Origin: Desulfovibrio sp. OttesenSCG-928-G15
Lineage (GTDB): Bacteria; Desulfobacterota; Desulfovibrionia; Desulfovibrionales; Desulfovibrionaceae
Assembly: GCA_030266525.1 (NCBI GenBank)
Contig: JAJDIC010000014.1
Span: forward strand, 1-37,896
Reading direction: 5' to 3'
DNA: 37,896 nt
The position numbers and the translations under genes were made by a program. Below the pieces are notes generated by a model. That model was not told the DNA's origin. It made no database searches and worked only from the letters and a program-made list of their open reading frames with translations. How positions within the stretch are numbered: the stretch's first letter is position 1; every line of letters begins with the position of its first letter. Shown one piece after another: positions 25,100 to 33,441 of this stretch.

Positions 25100-25474
25100 T
25101 CAGGCAAACTCTGCAATTGCCTCCATTTCTATGAGGCAGCCTTCCACCAGACCGCCCACCTGCACGGTGGCCCTGGCCGGCTTATTACCATTCATGTATT
25201 TTGCATATACTGCGTTGAACTCGGAAAAATCATTCCAATTGACCAGGTAAACCGTTGTTTTGACCACATTGGCCATGGAAAGCCCGGCCGAATCGAGCAG
25301 CGAGGCCAGGTTTTTCATGGTCTGTTCCGTCTGGGCCGTTATATCCGTTCCGATCAGGGTATCGGACGAATCATAGGGCACCTGCCCGGAAATATACAGC
25401 ATGTTGCCGCTTCTAACCGCGTGGGAGTACGGGCCGTGGGGCGGGGTGCCGTTCTTGTCGTTAATAAACTCCAT
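25100..25474 (-). CDS. RidA family reactive imine/enamine deaminase
   Basis: 124 residues. The YjgF/RidA fold is shown by GPYSHAVRSGNMLYISGQVPYD near the N-terminus, NLASLLDSAGLSMANVVKTTVYLVNWNDFSEFNAVYAKYM in the middle and KPARATVQVGGLVEGCLIEMEAIAEF at the end. The catalytic arginine (PAR) and terminal glutamate that mark active RidA are present. RidA hydrolyses imines and enamines to 2-oxoacids and ammonia. It lies downstream of the acyl-CoA synthetase gene, after a 12-bp hairpin. In this cluster it would process the imine made by the flavin oxidase. Confidence 0.93.
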   Translation of the reverse strand: MEFINDKNGTPPHGPYSHAVRSGNMLYISGQVPYDSSDTLIGTDITAQTEQTMKNLASLLDSAGLSMANVVKTTVYLVNWNDFSEFNAVYAKYMNGNKPARATVQVGGLVEGCLIEMEAIAEFA

Positions 25475-25506
25475 GAATACCTCACTTGTTGTCAGGGGCA
25501 GTTGTC

Positions 25507-25536
25507 ACGACGCCGCGCAATACTGCGCGGCGTCGT
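25507..25536. repeat. Intercistronic hairpin between acyl-CoA synthetase and ridA genes
   Basis: Perfect 12-bp inverted repeat ACGACGCCGCGC / GCGCGGCGTCGT with a six-nt loop and no T-run. It probably acts as an mRNA stabiliser or processing site rather than a terminator. Confidence 0.6.
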
Positions 25537-25543
25537 ACATTTA

Positions 25544-27709
25544 TCAGCACTCGCCTTCCGGGTGCAGTACGATACGGGCGTCGACGATATCAAGGCCATT
25601 TTGCGTGGCGAACACCGGGTTCAGGTCAACCTCGGCCACGTCTTTCAATTCCGTGACCATGTACGACAGCTTGGAAACAGCCTCGGTAAGGGCGGCCACA
25701 TTGACCCCCTTCTTGCCGCGCACGCCTTCCAGCAGCGGATAGCCCTTGATTTCGCGGATCATACGCCCGGCTTCCGGCGCGTTGACCGGGGCCACACGGA
25801 AGGAGACATCCTTGAGTACTTCCACAAAAATGCCGCCAAGACCGAACATGATGGTCGGGCCAAAGGTCACGTCATAGCTGCTGCCGATAATGCACTCCAC
25901 CCCTCCGGCCAGCATGGGGGTAACCATGACACCGTAGATTTCTGCCTTGGGATCGTAGTTTTTGGCATTGGTTATGAGGGTGTCATAAGCTTCACGGGCT
26001 TTTGCTTCGGAATCCACGTTCAGCACCACGCCGCCCGCATCGGTTTTGTGCAGGATTTCCGGGGATACGATTTTCATGACAGCCTTGCCAGCGCCGATTT
26101 CGGAAAACTGCTTGGCGGCTTCGTCGGCGGTTGTGGCCAGATCATGAGGAGGCAAGGCAAAGCCATAGGCGCGCAGTACTTCTCTGGCTTCCGTTTCCAC
26201 CAGGTTCACCCTGCCCTGTGCCCTTGCCTTGCCGAAAATGGCCTGCACCTTGGCCTGCCTGTCTGCGGGCAGGGCTGGCGCCTTGGCGTCCAGTTCTTCC
26301 TTGATTTTTTCTTGCCTGGCGTTAAAACCAACCAGCGCACCCATGGCCCGCATGGCTGCATCTATGGAGCCGTATACCGGGAAACCCTTTTCCTTGATAT
26401 AGGTGAGGCTCTCCGGCCACTGGGCCTGATAGATGGAATGCATGACCACCGGCTTGTCCGACTTGGCCACCCTTTCAACAAGGCTCTTGGCCACATCCAT
26501 TTCAAGCTGGCGGAACTCTTCGGAAAGATCGCAATAGCCGCCATACAGGCCGACTATGACCACACCGTCCACTTCCGGATCTGCCAGCAGCACTTCGGCG
26601 CAACGGTCAAAAACCCACATATCGGCTTCCGGGGTTCCGGCAAGGTCAACCGGGTTTTTAATCGGGCAATGCGGTTTGAGAATCGCCCGCAGCTTTTCCT
26701 GGGTAGCTTCGGACAGGACAAAAGCGTCCAGACCGAAACGCTCTGCCGTATCCGTGGCCATAACGCCGTGACCGCCGCCGTCCGTAAGAATGGCTATGCG
26801 GTTGCCCTTGGGCGTTTTGCAGCGCGAAAACGCTTCCGCTACGTCCAGCAGTTCGTTGGGCGTGTCCACGCGAATGACCCCGGCCTGGTTCAGCGCGGCA
26901 TCAAAAACCTTTTCGCTGCCTGCCAAAGAGCCGGTATGTGACACCGCAGCCCTGGCCCCGGCTTCGCTACGGCCTATCTTGATGGCGGCAACGGGTTTCT
27001 TGAGAGTGGTCTGACGGGCTTTTTCAAGGAAAGCGCGACCATCGTCCACCGAAGAAACGCGCAACCCTTCCATATACATCATGACTACCCGGGTGGCGTC
27101 GTCCTGCCCGAGGTATTCGACAAAGTCGGCAAAGCGCAGGTCAATCTGGTTACCTATGGTGCACCAGCTGCTGTAGCCGAGGCTTCTGGTTTTTGCGTTG
27201 AAGTTGATGTCTATGCCAAAGTTACCGCTTTGCAGCACAAGGCCCATGTGCCCTTTTTCCAAATCGATGATACTGGCGTTCAGACTGACGGGCGCACTGA
27301 ACATGCCCATGCAGTTCGGCCCCATGATGCGCATGCCTGTTTTGCGGGCAATGGAGAGTATTTCCTGCTCAAGGGCCTTGCCTTCCGGGCCTGTTTCACC
27401 AAAGCCGGTGGCAACGATGATAACGGCCTTTACGCCCTTGTCGACGCATTCCTGAATGACCGGAAGGATGTATTTGGGGGCAATGCCGACAATGGCAAGG
27501 TCAACCGGGCCGGGCACGTCTGAAATGCTGGCGTAAGGCTTGTGCCCAAGAATATCTCCGGCTGCCGTTCTGGATATCAGATACAGTTCGCCGGTGAACT
27601 TGTTGTCGATCAGGCTTTTGGCCGTCCAGTAACCGTATTTCTTGGTATCAGACGATGCACCGATAAGCGCAACGCTTTTGGGTCGTAAGAGAGGGGTAAG
27701 ATCAGACAT
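25544..27709 (-). CDS. Acyl-CoA synthetase, ADP-forming (acetate-CoA ligase ADP-forming type)
   Basis: 721 residues: a fused alpha-beta enzyme. The N-terminal CoA-binding domain (PKSVALIGASSDTKKYGYWTAKSL..., residues 1-130) is followed by succinyl-CoA-ligase-like domains. MGPNCMGMFS is near residue 135, and AAVSHTGSLAGSEKVFDAALNQAG near 260 corresponds to the phosphohistidine-loop region. The C-terminal ATP-grasp domain spans about 490-720 (GKAVMKIVSPEILHKTDAGGVVLNV, FGPTIMFGLGGIFVEVLKDVSFR). Such enzymes convert acyl-CoA, ADP and phosphate to acid, CoA and ATP, giving substrate-level phosphorylation after oxoacid oxidation. It is next to the ferredoxin oxidoreductase genes, which supports this direction. 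Confidence 0.93.
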   Translation of the reverse strand: MSDLTPLLRPKSVALIGASSDTKKYGYWTAKSLIDNKFTGELYLISRTAAGDILGHKPYASISDVPGPVDLAIVGIAPKYILPVIQECVDKGVKAVIIVATGFGETGPEGKALEQEILSIARKTGMRIMGPNCMGMFSAPVSLNASIIDLEKGHMGLVLQSGNFGIDINFNAKTRSLGYSSWCTIGNQIDLRFADFVEYLGQDDATRVVMMYMEGLRVSSVDDGRAFLEKARQTTLKKPVAAIKIGRSEAGARAAVSHTGSLAGSEKVFDAALNQAGVIRVDTPNELLDVAEAFSRCKTPKGNRIAILTDGGGHGVMATDTAERFGLDAFVLSEATQEKLRAILKPHCPIKNPVDLAGTPEADMWVFDRCAEVLLADPEVDGVVIVGLYGGYCDLSEEFRQLEMDVAKSLVERVAKSDKPVVMHSIYQAQWPESLTYIKEKGFPVYGSIDAAMRAMGALVGFNARQEKIKEELDAKAPALPADRQAKVQAIFGKARAQGRVNLVETEAREVLRAYGFALPPHDLATTADEAAKQFSEIGAGKAVMKIVSPEILHKTDAGGVVLNVDSEAKAREAYDTLITNAKNYDPKAEIYGVMVTPMLAGGVECIIGSSYDVTFGPTIMFGLGGIFVEVLKDVSFRVAPVNAPEAGRMIREIKGYPLLEGVRGKKGVNVAALTEAVSKLSYMVTELKDVAEVDLNPVFATQNGLDIVDARIVLHPEGEC

Positions 27710-27739
27710 GAAAAAAACCTCGTTATGGCGTTAAAACAG

Positions 27740-27961
27740 TTAACTGGTGCTGATAACGCCGATGGCCACATCCGGGCAGACCACGCGGCATATGTTACAC
27801 TTCACGCACTTTTCCGGCGCTACCTGAATCACATAGGCGTAGCCCTGCTGGTTAAGCTCACAGCCAATGCCCAGTGTCTGCTTGGGGCAGGCGGAAACAC
27901 ACAGGCCGCAAGACTTGCAGCGGGCGTTCTCAATCAGATGCAGTTTGCTGGTCTTGCTCAT
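27740..27961 (-). CDS. Ferredoxin-type delta subunit of 2-oxoacid:ferredoxin oxidoreductase
   Basis: 73 residues with two cysteine sets, CKSCGLCVSACP and CVKCNICRVVCP, for two [4Fe-4S] clusters. It passes electrons from the catalytic subunits to ferredoxin. Its ATG overlaps the gamma-subunit stop by four nt (ATGA). Small size and position match KorD/VorD subunits. Confidence 0.93.
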   Translation of the reverse strand: MSKTSKLHLIENARCKSCGLCVSACPKQTLGIGCELNQQGYAYVIQVAPEKCVKCNICRVVCPDVAIGVISTS

Positions 27962-28512
27962 TTGCAGGCCTCCTTTTCAGCGGCTGCCATACCCTCGTTG
28001 AGGGCGTTGAGGTTTACCTCCAGCAGAGCCGCTTTCTTTTTACCCAAAGTGTCGGTAAGCGCTGCGCTAACAGCATCAGCGCTCAACATGCCGGTGGCCT
28101 TGACGACCGCTCCAAGCATAATGATGTTGGCCACTTTGACGTTGCCCATTTTCTGGGCAAGGTCGGATACAGGAATATGCACCTGTTTCACTTCCGGCCG
28201 GGTAAGCTGCTTTTGCACCAGCGAACTGTTCACAAACAGGGTTCCGCCAGGCTTCAGGCTTTCCAGCGCGGTTTGGTAAATGCTTTCGCTCATGGCCACA
28301 GCGACATCAGCGTCCGATTCCACGATGGGGTTGCCAATGGCTTCATCAGACAAAATAACGAAGCCGGTGGAATCGCCGCCGCGTTGCTCAATGCCATAGG
28401 TCTGGGTCATGACGACCTGTTTTTTGTCCTTAATCGCGGCAAGGCAGGTAAGTTTCGCCATCAGCGCAGCACCTTGCCCGCCTGAACCCGAAAATGCGCA
28501 CTTATACTTCAC
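27958..28512 (-). CDS. 2-oxoacid:ferredoxin oxidoreductase gamma subunit
   Basis: 184 residues. The FSGSGGQGAALMAKLTCLAAI start and TQTYGIEQRGGDSTGFVILSDEAI segment are the family signatures of KorC/VorA-type gamma subunits, which help bind CoA. The start is set at GTG 28512 because GGAG lies seven nt upstream and the glycine-rich motif should be near the N-terminus. It overlaps the beta gene by 11 nt. Confidence 0.92.
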   Translation of the reverse strand: MKYKCAFSGSGGQGAALMAKLTCLAAIKDKKQVVMTQTYGIEQRGGDSTGFVILSDEAIGNPIVESDADVAVAMSESIYQTALESLKPGGTLFVNSSLVQKQLTRPEVKQVHIPVSDLAQKMGNVKVANIIMLGAVVKATGMLSADAVSAALTDTLGKKKAALLEVNLNALNEGMAAAEKEACK

Positions 28513-29263
28513 GGCTTTGCTCCAGTACGTTTTTGAAGACTTGCGGTTTGAAATAACCAAGCGCCTCTTTGGCCGACCAGGCATAGGCATCTGCCACGTT
28601 CATCTTGAGGCCTGTGGGACAGGGCACTATGAATTCCACAAAAGAGAATCCAAGCCCCTTCATCTGACATTCCAGGGCATTACGAACGCTCTTGGCCGCC
28701 TTCATGACGCTTTTTGCATCCACCACGGTTTCGCGTGCGAGGTAGGCCACACCGTTCATGGCCCGCATGGTTTCCGGCAAAAGCAGCGGATATCCGTGGG
28801 CATGTATGTCACGCCCCTTGGTGGTGGTCGCCGTGACCTGCCCTGCGAGGCTGGTGGGAGACATCTGACCACCTGTCATGCCGAACACGGAGTTGTTGAT
28901 CATGAAACAGGTAACCGGTACGCCGCGGTTTGCGGCATGCATCACTTCCGCAAGGCCAATGGCGCTCATGTCGCCGTCGCCCTGATAGGTGAACACGATA
29001 TTATCGGGCATGCCCATTTTGTAGCCGATGGCCACAGCCGGGGAGCGCCCGTGAATGGCCTCAATGGCGTCAATTTCCATATAGTGGTGAGAGAAGCCGC
29101 CGCAGCCTATGCCCACAACGGAAACAGCCCGTTCCCTGATACCAAGGCTTTCAATGGCTTCCGCGACGAGGCGAGTTACAATGCCATGACCGCAGCCGGG
29201 GCAGTAACTGAACAGCTTGTCAAACTTGAGGGTCTTTCCGTAGTAATCCGCCAGTGTCTGCAT
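28502..29263 (-). CDS. 2-oxoacid:ferredoxin oxidoreductase beta subunit (thiamine diphosphate-binding)
   Basis: 253 residues. YCPGCGHGIV near residue 20 and GIGCGGFSHHY hold conserved cysteines. FTYQGDGDMSAIGLAEVMHAANRGVPVTCFMINNSVFGMTGGQ is the thiamine diphosphate/Mg site (GDG...N pattern), and MSPTS follows as in VorC/KorB. The start is ATG 29263, where GGAG in the alpha-subunit end serves as ribosome site. Catalyses decarboxylation of the 2-oxoacid. Substrate type cannot be set from sequence alone; similarity by eye is closest to the branched-chain (VOR) or 2-oxoglutarate (KOR) group. Confidence 0.93.
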   Translation of the reverse strand: MQTLADYYGKTLKFDKLFSYCPGCGHGIVTRLVAEAIESLGIRERAVSVVGIGCGGFSHHYMEIDAIEAIHGRSPAVAIGYKMGMPDNIVFTYQGDGDMSAIGLAEVMHAANRGVPVTCFMINNSVFGMTGGQMSPTSLAGQVTATTTKGRDIHAHGYPLLLPETMRAMNGVAYLARETVVDAKSVMKAAKSVRNALECQMKGLGFSFVEFIVPCPTGLKMNVADAYAWSAKEALGYFKPQVFKNVLEQSREV

Positions 29264-29264
29264 A

Positions 29265-30335
29265 CTATTCTCCATCAAGTAATTTGCCGGCTTCACGAGT
29301 CATGTCGGCCAGGGTACACATGGGGGTGTCGCCACCGGTTTTGCCCAAAAAGCGCACCGGAACCTTGCCGTTCACGGCGAGGCGCACATCATCAACCATC
29401 TGCCCATGGTTCATTTCCACAACCAGGATGGATTTCACAGAAGCAGGAAGGTTTTCAAAAGCCTTGTTCGGGAAAGGCCAAAGGGAAATCGGGCGAATAA
29501 AGCCTACCCTCTTGCCCTTCTCGCGGAACGTGCTTACCAGGTCCTTGCACATACGTCCGTGAATGCCGAAAGCAACGACCACCACTTCGGCATCAGCTAC
29601 CTGATCCTGCTCCCACAGTTGCTCGTTTTCCTGGATTTCAGCGTATTTTTTGCGCAGGCGCTCGTTCATTTCATAGCCCTGCTCGTGCGTGTAACTGCCG
29701 GTTACGAGGAAACGCTTACCGTGATCTTTTGTACCGGTGTAAGCCCAGTCGCTCGTGTCAAAGTCCGCGCTGTAGTCATGTGGCGCGTCAAAGGTGGTAG
29801 ATTCGGTCATCTGGCAGGTAACCCCGTCAACGACATAGAGAACCGGGGTGCGGTACTTGTACGCCAGCTTGATGCCGTGGGGCATGAGATCTGCTATTTC
29901 CTGCCCGCAGGAAGGGGCCAGCACGATGATCCGGTAATCGCCGTGTGCGCCGCCCCTCGTGGCCTGATAATAGGTGCTCTGCGCACCGATAATGTCACCA
30001 TCGCCGGGGCCGACGCGCATGGCGTCCAGCATGATGCAGGGCAACTCTGCCGCCGCCATGAAGCCAATGGCTTCCTGCATCAGCGTCATGCCCGGCCCGG
30101 AAGTGGAGGTTGCACCCAGCTTGCCGGTACACGCGTACCCCGACAGGGCGTTGGAAACCGCCAGTTCACTTTCCATCTGCACCATGCGCCCGCCGTATTC
30201 CGGCAGCTTCACTGCCGAATACTTCATCACGTCGGTTGCCGGAGTGATCGGATAGGCGAAGTGACAGCGCACGCCGCATCGGATCATGCTTTCAGCAAAT
30301 GTTTCCGTATTTTTTAAAAACAGTGTTTCTTTCAT
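29265..30335 (-). CDS. 2-oxoacid:ferredoxin oxidoreductase alpha subunit (VorB/KorA-like)
   Basis: 356 residues. Pyrimidine-domain features: ANP-like CHFAYPITPATDVMKY, MVQMESELAVSNALSGYACTGKLGATSTSGPGMTLMQEAIGFMAAAELP, and AQSTYYQATRGGAHGDYRIIVLAPSCGQEIADL, which resembles the VorB pattern of 2-ketoisovalerate oxidoreductases. C-terminal domain II follows from about 240. The RVGPGDGDI segment replaces the more usual RGGPG(L/T)G, a possible substrate-pocket change. First gene of the oxidoreductase-synthetase-ridA unit; an operator copy lies 58 nt before its ATG. Confidence 0.92.
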   Translation of the reverse strand: MKETLFLKNTETFAESMIRCGVRCHFAYPITPATDVMKYSAVKLPEYGGRMVQMESELAVSNALSGYACTGKLGATSTSGPGMTLMQEAIGFMAAAELPCIMLDAMRVGPGDGDIIGAQSTYYQATRGGAHGDYRIIVLAPSCGQEIADLMPHGIKLAYKYRTPVLYVVDGVTCQMTESTTFDAPHDYSADFDTSDWAYTGTKDHGKRFLVTGSYTHEQGYEMNERLRKKYAEIQENEQLWEQDQVADAEVVVVAFGIHGRMCKDLVSTFREKGKRVGFIRPISLWPFPNKAFENLPASVKSILVVEMNHGQMVDDVRLAVNGKVPVRFLGKTGGDTPMCTLADMTREAGKLLDGE

Positions 30336-30392
30336 TCTGCGTCCTCACTCTGTCCTGAACAGTTGATGATTATTGAACATACCATCTTAGTT

Positions 30393-30416
30393 CCACACTA
30401 CGGAATGACGTTCCGT
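30393..30416 (+). promoter_or_regulatory. Cluster operator, copy A (before oxidoreductase alpha gene)
   Basis: CCACA-CTA-CGGAAT-GAC-GTTCCGT: aligns without gaps to copies B, C and D. It also contains the perfect dyad TACGGAA-N5-TTCCGTA (30399-30417). It lies 58 nt upstream of the alpha-subunit start. Confidence 0.65.
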
Positions 30417-30477
30417 AAAATATGCCTTTTTTTCTCCCACCGGACAGGCCAAGGGCCGCCCGGCGGGAGAAACTCGT

Positions 30478-31797
30478 TTATATTTCGCCCTTGGCGTTCA
30501 GATATTCCCAAACAAAACGGCACTCTGCACCCACGGTTCGGAAGGGTTCCGGCGGCAGCCAGGTGGGTTTTTTGTCGTTCTTCAAAAACTCAAGCACGTC
30601 ACTCTGCATACCGTTGGCCCATTCGGCGTGGTACATGCCCATGGTGAAAGTCTTGGCAACGCCAGCCCCTTCGCCGACGCCGGAATAGTGGATATTGCCC
30701 TTGCGCCCGAATACGGGCTTTGAGTTCATGGTCAGGTGAATCAACCCGGCCCACACATACTCAAAGTTTACATGCGAAAGGTTGGGGAAACGGTTGTTGA
30801 AGGCTCTGCGAAGCAAGCGGCGTGAGCGTCTGATGCGCTCCGGCGAGCAGGAAAACCAGGTGGGGTACATGAAGCCGTTACGCACGATGATGCGGTTGGT
30901 TTTGGTGAAACGCACCGTTGTTCCTGAAGGGTGGGCGGCGGTGGCTCCCCAGGGCTTCACATCTTTGAATTCAGAAAGTTCCTGCTCGTTCAGCTCCCTT
31001 GACATCCCCGCGAAGGAAATGACAGGACAAAATTCGTTCTTGGACAGGCTGAACTCTTCAAGCCAGGGACCGGCCGTCACAACAACAGCCTTGCAGCGAA
31101 CCTGACGGCCGTTGACCAGGGTTACCGTGGGGGTCGAGCCATCATCTATGCGCAGGACGGGCGTTTCCTCAAAAACGTGCACGTTTTTGGGTAAAATCGT
31201 ACATGCGCCACGAAGCACGTCAGCCGGGTTGATCAGCACGGAATCCGGGCTGTACAGGGCTTTTTTGTAGTACTTGGTACCCAGCTTGCGGGCCAGTTCA
31301 TCCGACTCTATATAGGTATAGCTCTTGCCTACCTTGTCAAGATCATGCGCTTCATGTTCAAGATGCTTGATGGCACCAGGTTCGTTTGCTGCCAAGTATT
31401 TGCCGCAATCATCCCAATCGACATCCAGATTGTTGTCCGTGATGATGCTGCGTATTTTGTTGATGGACGTTTCGTACAGCTTAACGTTCCACATCTTTTC
31501 TTCAATCGTGGAAGTATCTGTTCCAAAGGCATGGGGAACGTCAATCAAGAAGCCTGCGTTTTTGCCGCTGTCGTTGTTGCCAATACGTATGGCTTCAAAA
31601 AGGGCAATTTTCGCTTCCGGATTGAGTTCCGCAAAACGCCAGGCAGCACCGAAGCCGCCATATCCCCCGCCCACGACTACAAAATCATACTGGTCGAGAA
31701 TTTCTTCAGGGTCATTGAAGCGATGGTTTTTATGGGAAGAAGTTTCAAACCATCCTGAAGCGCCAAGTTCCGCCGGGAAAAGTTTAACATCACGCAT
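30478..31797 (-). CDS. FAD-dependent oxidoreductase of the DAO (amino-acid/amine oxidase) family
   Basis: 439 residues. The FAD Rossmann motif is YDFVVVGGGYGGFGAAWRFAELNP (about residues 37-60), preceded by a 36-residue leader, and NNDSGKNAGFLIDVPHAFG resembles the SGRNGG-type flavin contact of DAO proteins. VKCKAVVVTAGPWLEEF-like and IHYSGVGEGAGVAKTFTMGMYHAEW near the end complete the fold. Family members oxidise glycine, sarcosine, D-amino acids, proline-type or gamma-glutamyl amines to imines. The neighbours suggest that the imine goes to RidA. An operator copy lies 25 nt before the start. No signal peptide is seen, so it is cytoplasmic. Confidence 0.9.
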   Translation of the reverse strand: MRDVKLFPAELGASGWFETSSHKNHRFNDPEEILDQYDFVVVGGGYGGFGAAWRFAELNPEAKIALFEAIRIGNNDSGKNAGFLIDVPHAFGTDTSTIEEKMWNVKLYETSINKIRSIITDNNLDVDWDDCGKYLAANEPGAIKHLEHEAHDLDKVGKSYTYIESDELARKLGTKYYKKALYSPDSVLINPADVLRGACTILPKNVHVFEETPVLRIDDGSTPTVTLVNGRQVRCKAVVVTAGPWLEEFSLSKNEFCPVISFAGMSRELNEQELSEFKDVKPWGATAAHPSGTTVRFTKTNRIIVRNGFMYPTWFSCSPERIRRSRRLLRRAFNNRFPNLSHVNFEYVWAGLIHLTMNSKPVFGRKGNIHYSGVGEGAGVAKTFTMGMYHAEWANGMQSDVLEFLKNDKKPTWLPPEPFRTVGAECRFVWEYLNAKGEI

Positions 31798-31821
31798 CGT
31801 GATACTCCTTGGTTGTATATA

Positions 31822-31845
31822 CCGAACTACGTTACATCGTTCCGT
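31822..31845 (+). promoter_or_regulatory. Cluster operator, copy B (before FAD oxidase gene)
   Basis: CCGAA-CTA-CGTTAC-ATC-GTTCCGT. It matches copy C at all 18 fixed positions, only the two 3-nt spacers differing. It lies 25 nt upstream of the FAD oxidase start codon. Confidence 0.75.
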
Positions 31846-31849
31846 CTAG

Positions 31850-31909
31850 TAGGTAAATAAAATTGAGGCAACCCTCACCGCCCGCCACCGGGCAAGCTTG
31901 TGCCTCAAG
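31850..31909 (-). terminator. Rho-independent terminator at the end of the MFS gene
   Basis: TTGAGGCA/TGCCTCAA outer stem with an inner GCCCG-GTGG-CGGGC hairpin, followed on the minus strand by TTTTATTT. The stem overlaps the stop codon of the MFS gene. It separates that gene from the FAD oxidase gene. Confidence 0.7.
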
Positions 31910-33257
31910 ACCGAACCGCTACGGGAGGCACGGGAACGCCGCCGACAGTCGGGGCATCATTATCCATGAACTTCTCAGACGTTTCCGGGGCCCAAAGTTG
32001 ACAGACAACACCGCCAAGAAGCAAAGCGCCTATACACCCGCCAAGCGAGGCGTACACGCCGAATTGCTCGCTGACGATCGGCAGAAGAAAGGTGCCGCCA
32101 GCTGCGCCAATACGACTGATCGCAATGGTAAGTCCCACGCCGGAAGCGCGTAATTCCGTGGGGAACAACTCAGGCGGATAGGCAAATTCCAGAGCAATGG
32201 AGATGGCCAAAACCAGAGAAAGAGCCGCAAGGCAGATGAGGGCAATGGTTCCCGGCATACCCTGCCAGACTGTCATGAGAACAAGAACAGCCGCTGCACC
32301 GTAAAAAGTCCAAAGTAGAAATGCACGCCGGGATATGACATCAAGCAACCAGGTACCGACCAGCACGCCGATCATGGTAAAGACGTTATACAGAATACCG
32401 GAGGCATGGGGATTGTCTATATTGAGGGCTTTAAGAACCAGGGGCAGAAAAATGGATATGGCGAAGAAGGGCAGCACCTGGCAGGCGAAAAACACACCGG
32501 AAACCAAAGTATTGTAGCGCAGTTCCTTGCTGAAAAGGCGAAACCAGGAAACCGAAGGCGGCTGCTCTTCCTCTTCCGGCAGTCCATACTCATCACCAAG
32601 ATATTTATGAATAATGGCAAGGGCTTCTTCGTTTCTTCCCTTACGCGCAAGCCAGCCCGGAGACTCTGGGGTGCCAAGGCGCATGACAAGGGTGATAAGA
32701 CCGGGCACCGCAGAAGAGCAGAGAATAATCTGCCAGCTTACGTCGCCAATCCAGTTGAGAACGAAGCCAGCCAAATAGGCGATAACATAGCCAATGGTCC
32801 ACAGCACCAGCAGCCAGCCAAGCACGCGGGGGCGCACTTTTCTCGGCGTCCACTCGCTCAGCAGGGAAATGCCTACTGTGTAGTCCCAGCCGATGCTCAT
32901 GCCCAGTAAAAAACGGACAACCGCAAGCAGTGCGGGGTCGGTAATAAAAGCCTGGACAATGGAAAGGGCCACTGAAACAACCATGGAAGAAACAAACAGC
33001 GACCTTCTGCCCATGCGGTCGGCAAGGGATCCGATAACAAGGCTGCCAAACAGAATGCCGAACAGCGAGCCCGCACCGATGACCCCCATCCAGAAGCTGG
33101 TAAGCCCCAAGGGTTCGGCGGCATAACTGAGCGCTATGCCCACAATGCCCAGTATATACCCGCAGCAAATCATTCCCATGAACGCCCCGGCTCGCACTTT
33201 ACGGTGGATGGGCGAGAAAGGTGCTTCCTCAAAACTGATGAGCTTTTGCTCTGCCAT
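31905..33257 (-). CDS. MFS transporter (metabolite:H+ symporter type)
   Basis: 450 residues with about 12 membrane helices. The MFS signature GSLADRMGRRSLF lies in the loop after TM2, and WTPRKVRPRVLGWL corresponds to the conserved TM4-5 segment. A hydrophilic central loop (GRNEEALAIIHKYLGDEYGLPEEEEQPPS) follows TM6. This pattern is that of the sugar/aromatic-acid/organic-cation group. Start is ATG 33257, with AAGGAG upstream; an in-frame ATG at 33275 would leave the ribosome site inside the gene. It probably imports the cluster's substrate or exports its acid product. Read from the minus-strand promoter at 33442-33470. Confidence 0.9.
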   Translation of the reverse strand: MAEQKLISFEEAPFSPIHRKVRAGAFMGMICCGYILGIVGIALSYAAEPLGLTSFWMGVIGAGSLFGILFGSLVIGSLADRMGRRSLFVSSMVVSVALSIVQAFITDPALLAVVRFLLGMSIGWDYTVGISLLSEWTPRKVRPRVLGWLLVLWTIGYVIAYLAGFVLNWIGDVSWQIILCSSAVPGLITLVMRLGTPESPGWLARKGRNEEALAIIHKYLGDEYGLPEEEEQPPSVSWFRLFSKELRYNTLVSGVFFACQVLPFFAISIFLPLVLKALNIDNPHASGILYNVFTMIGVLVGTWLLDVISRRAFLLWTFYGAAAVLVLMTVWQGMPGTIALICLAALSLVLAISIALEFAYPPELFPTELRASGVGLTIAISRIGAAGGTFLLPIVSEQFGVYASLGGCIGALLLGGVVCQLWAPETSEKFMDNDAPTVGGVPVPPVAVRS

Positions 33258-33382
33258 ACGCCACTCCTTGTTCATTCGGTTAGCCGTGATTTGCTGTCAG
33301 GAGGCCTGACTTCTGATTGCGCAATGCGCGTTCGTGGCCGCCTTCCCATCGCCTGTGGTCCGAAACTGCAACTTGCCGGAAC

Positions 33383-33410
33383 TTGCCAATTTGGATAAAC
33401 TAACTATATT
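33383..33410 (+). promoter_or_regulatory. Putative promoter toward the VOC gene
   Basis: TTGCCA (33383-33388), 16-nt spacer, TATATT (33405-33410). The -10 box directly abuts operator copy C. Transcription would begin inside the operator and run 180 nt to the VOC start. Confidence 0.6.
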
Positions 33411-33434
33411 CCGAAATGCGTTACGCTGTTCCGT
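33411..33434 (+). promoter_or_regulatory. Cluster operator, copy C (shared by MFS and VOC promoters)
   Basis: CCGAA-ATG-CGTTAC-GCT-GTTCCGT. It lies exactly between the two facing -10 boxes and would cover both transcription starts, so a bound protein should repress both. Confidence 0.75.
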
Positions 33435-33441
33435 TTTTTAA

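Noticed and set aside
25421..26941. 506-residue plus-strand frame opposite the acyl-CoA synthetase
   Set aside because: Antisense to a clearly conserved gene, with no recognisable domain.
30421..30475. CTCCC.CCGG / CCGG.GGGAG hairpin before the FAD oxidase stop considered as its terminator
   Set aside because: On the minus strand it is followed by A-rich, not T-rich, sequence.
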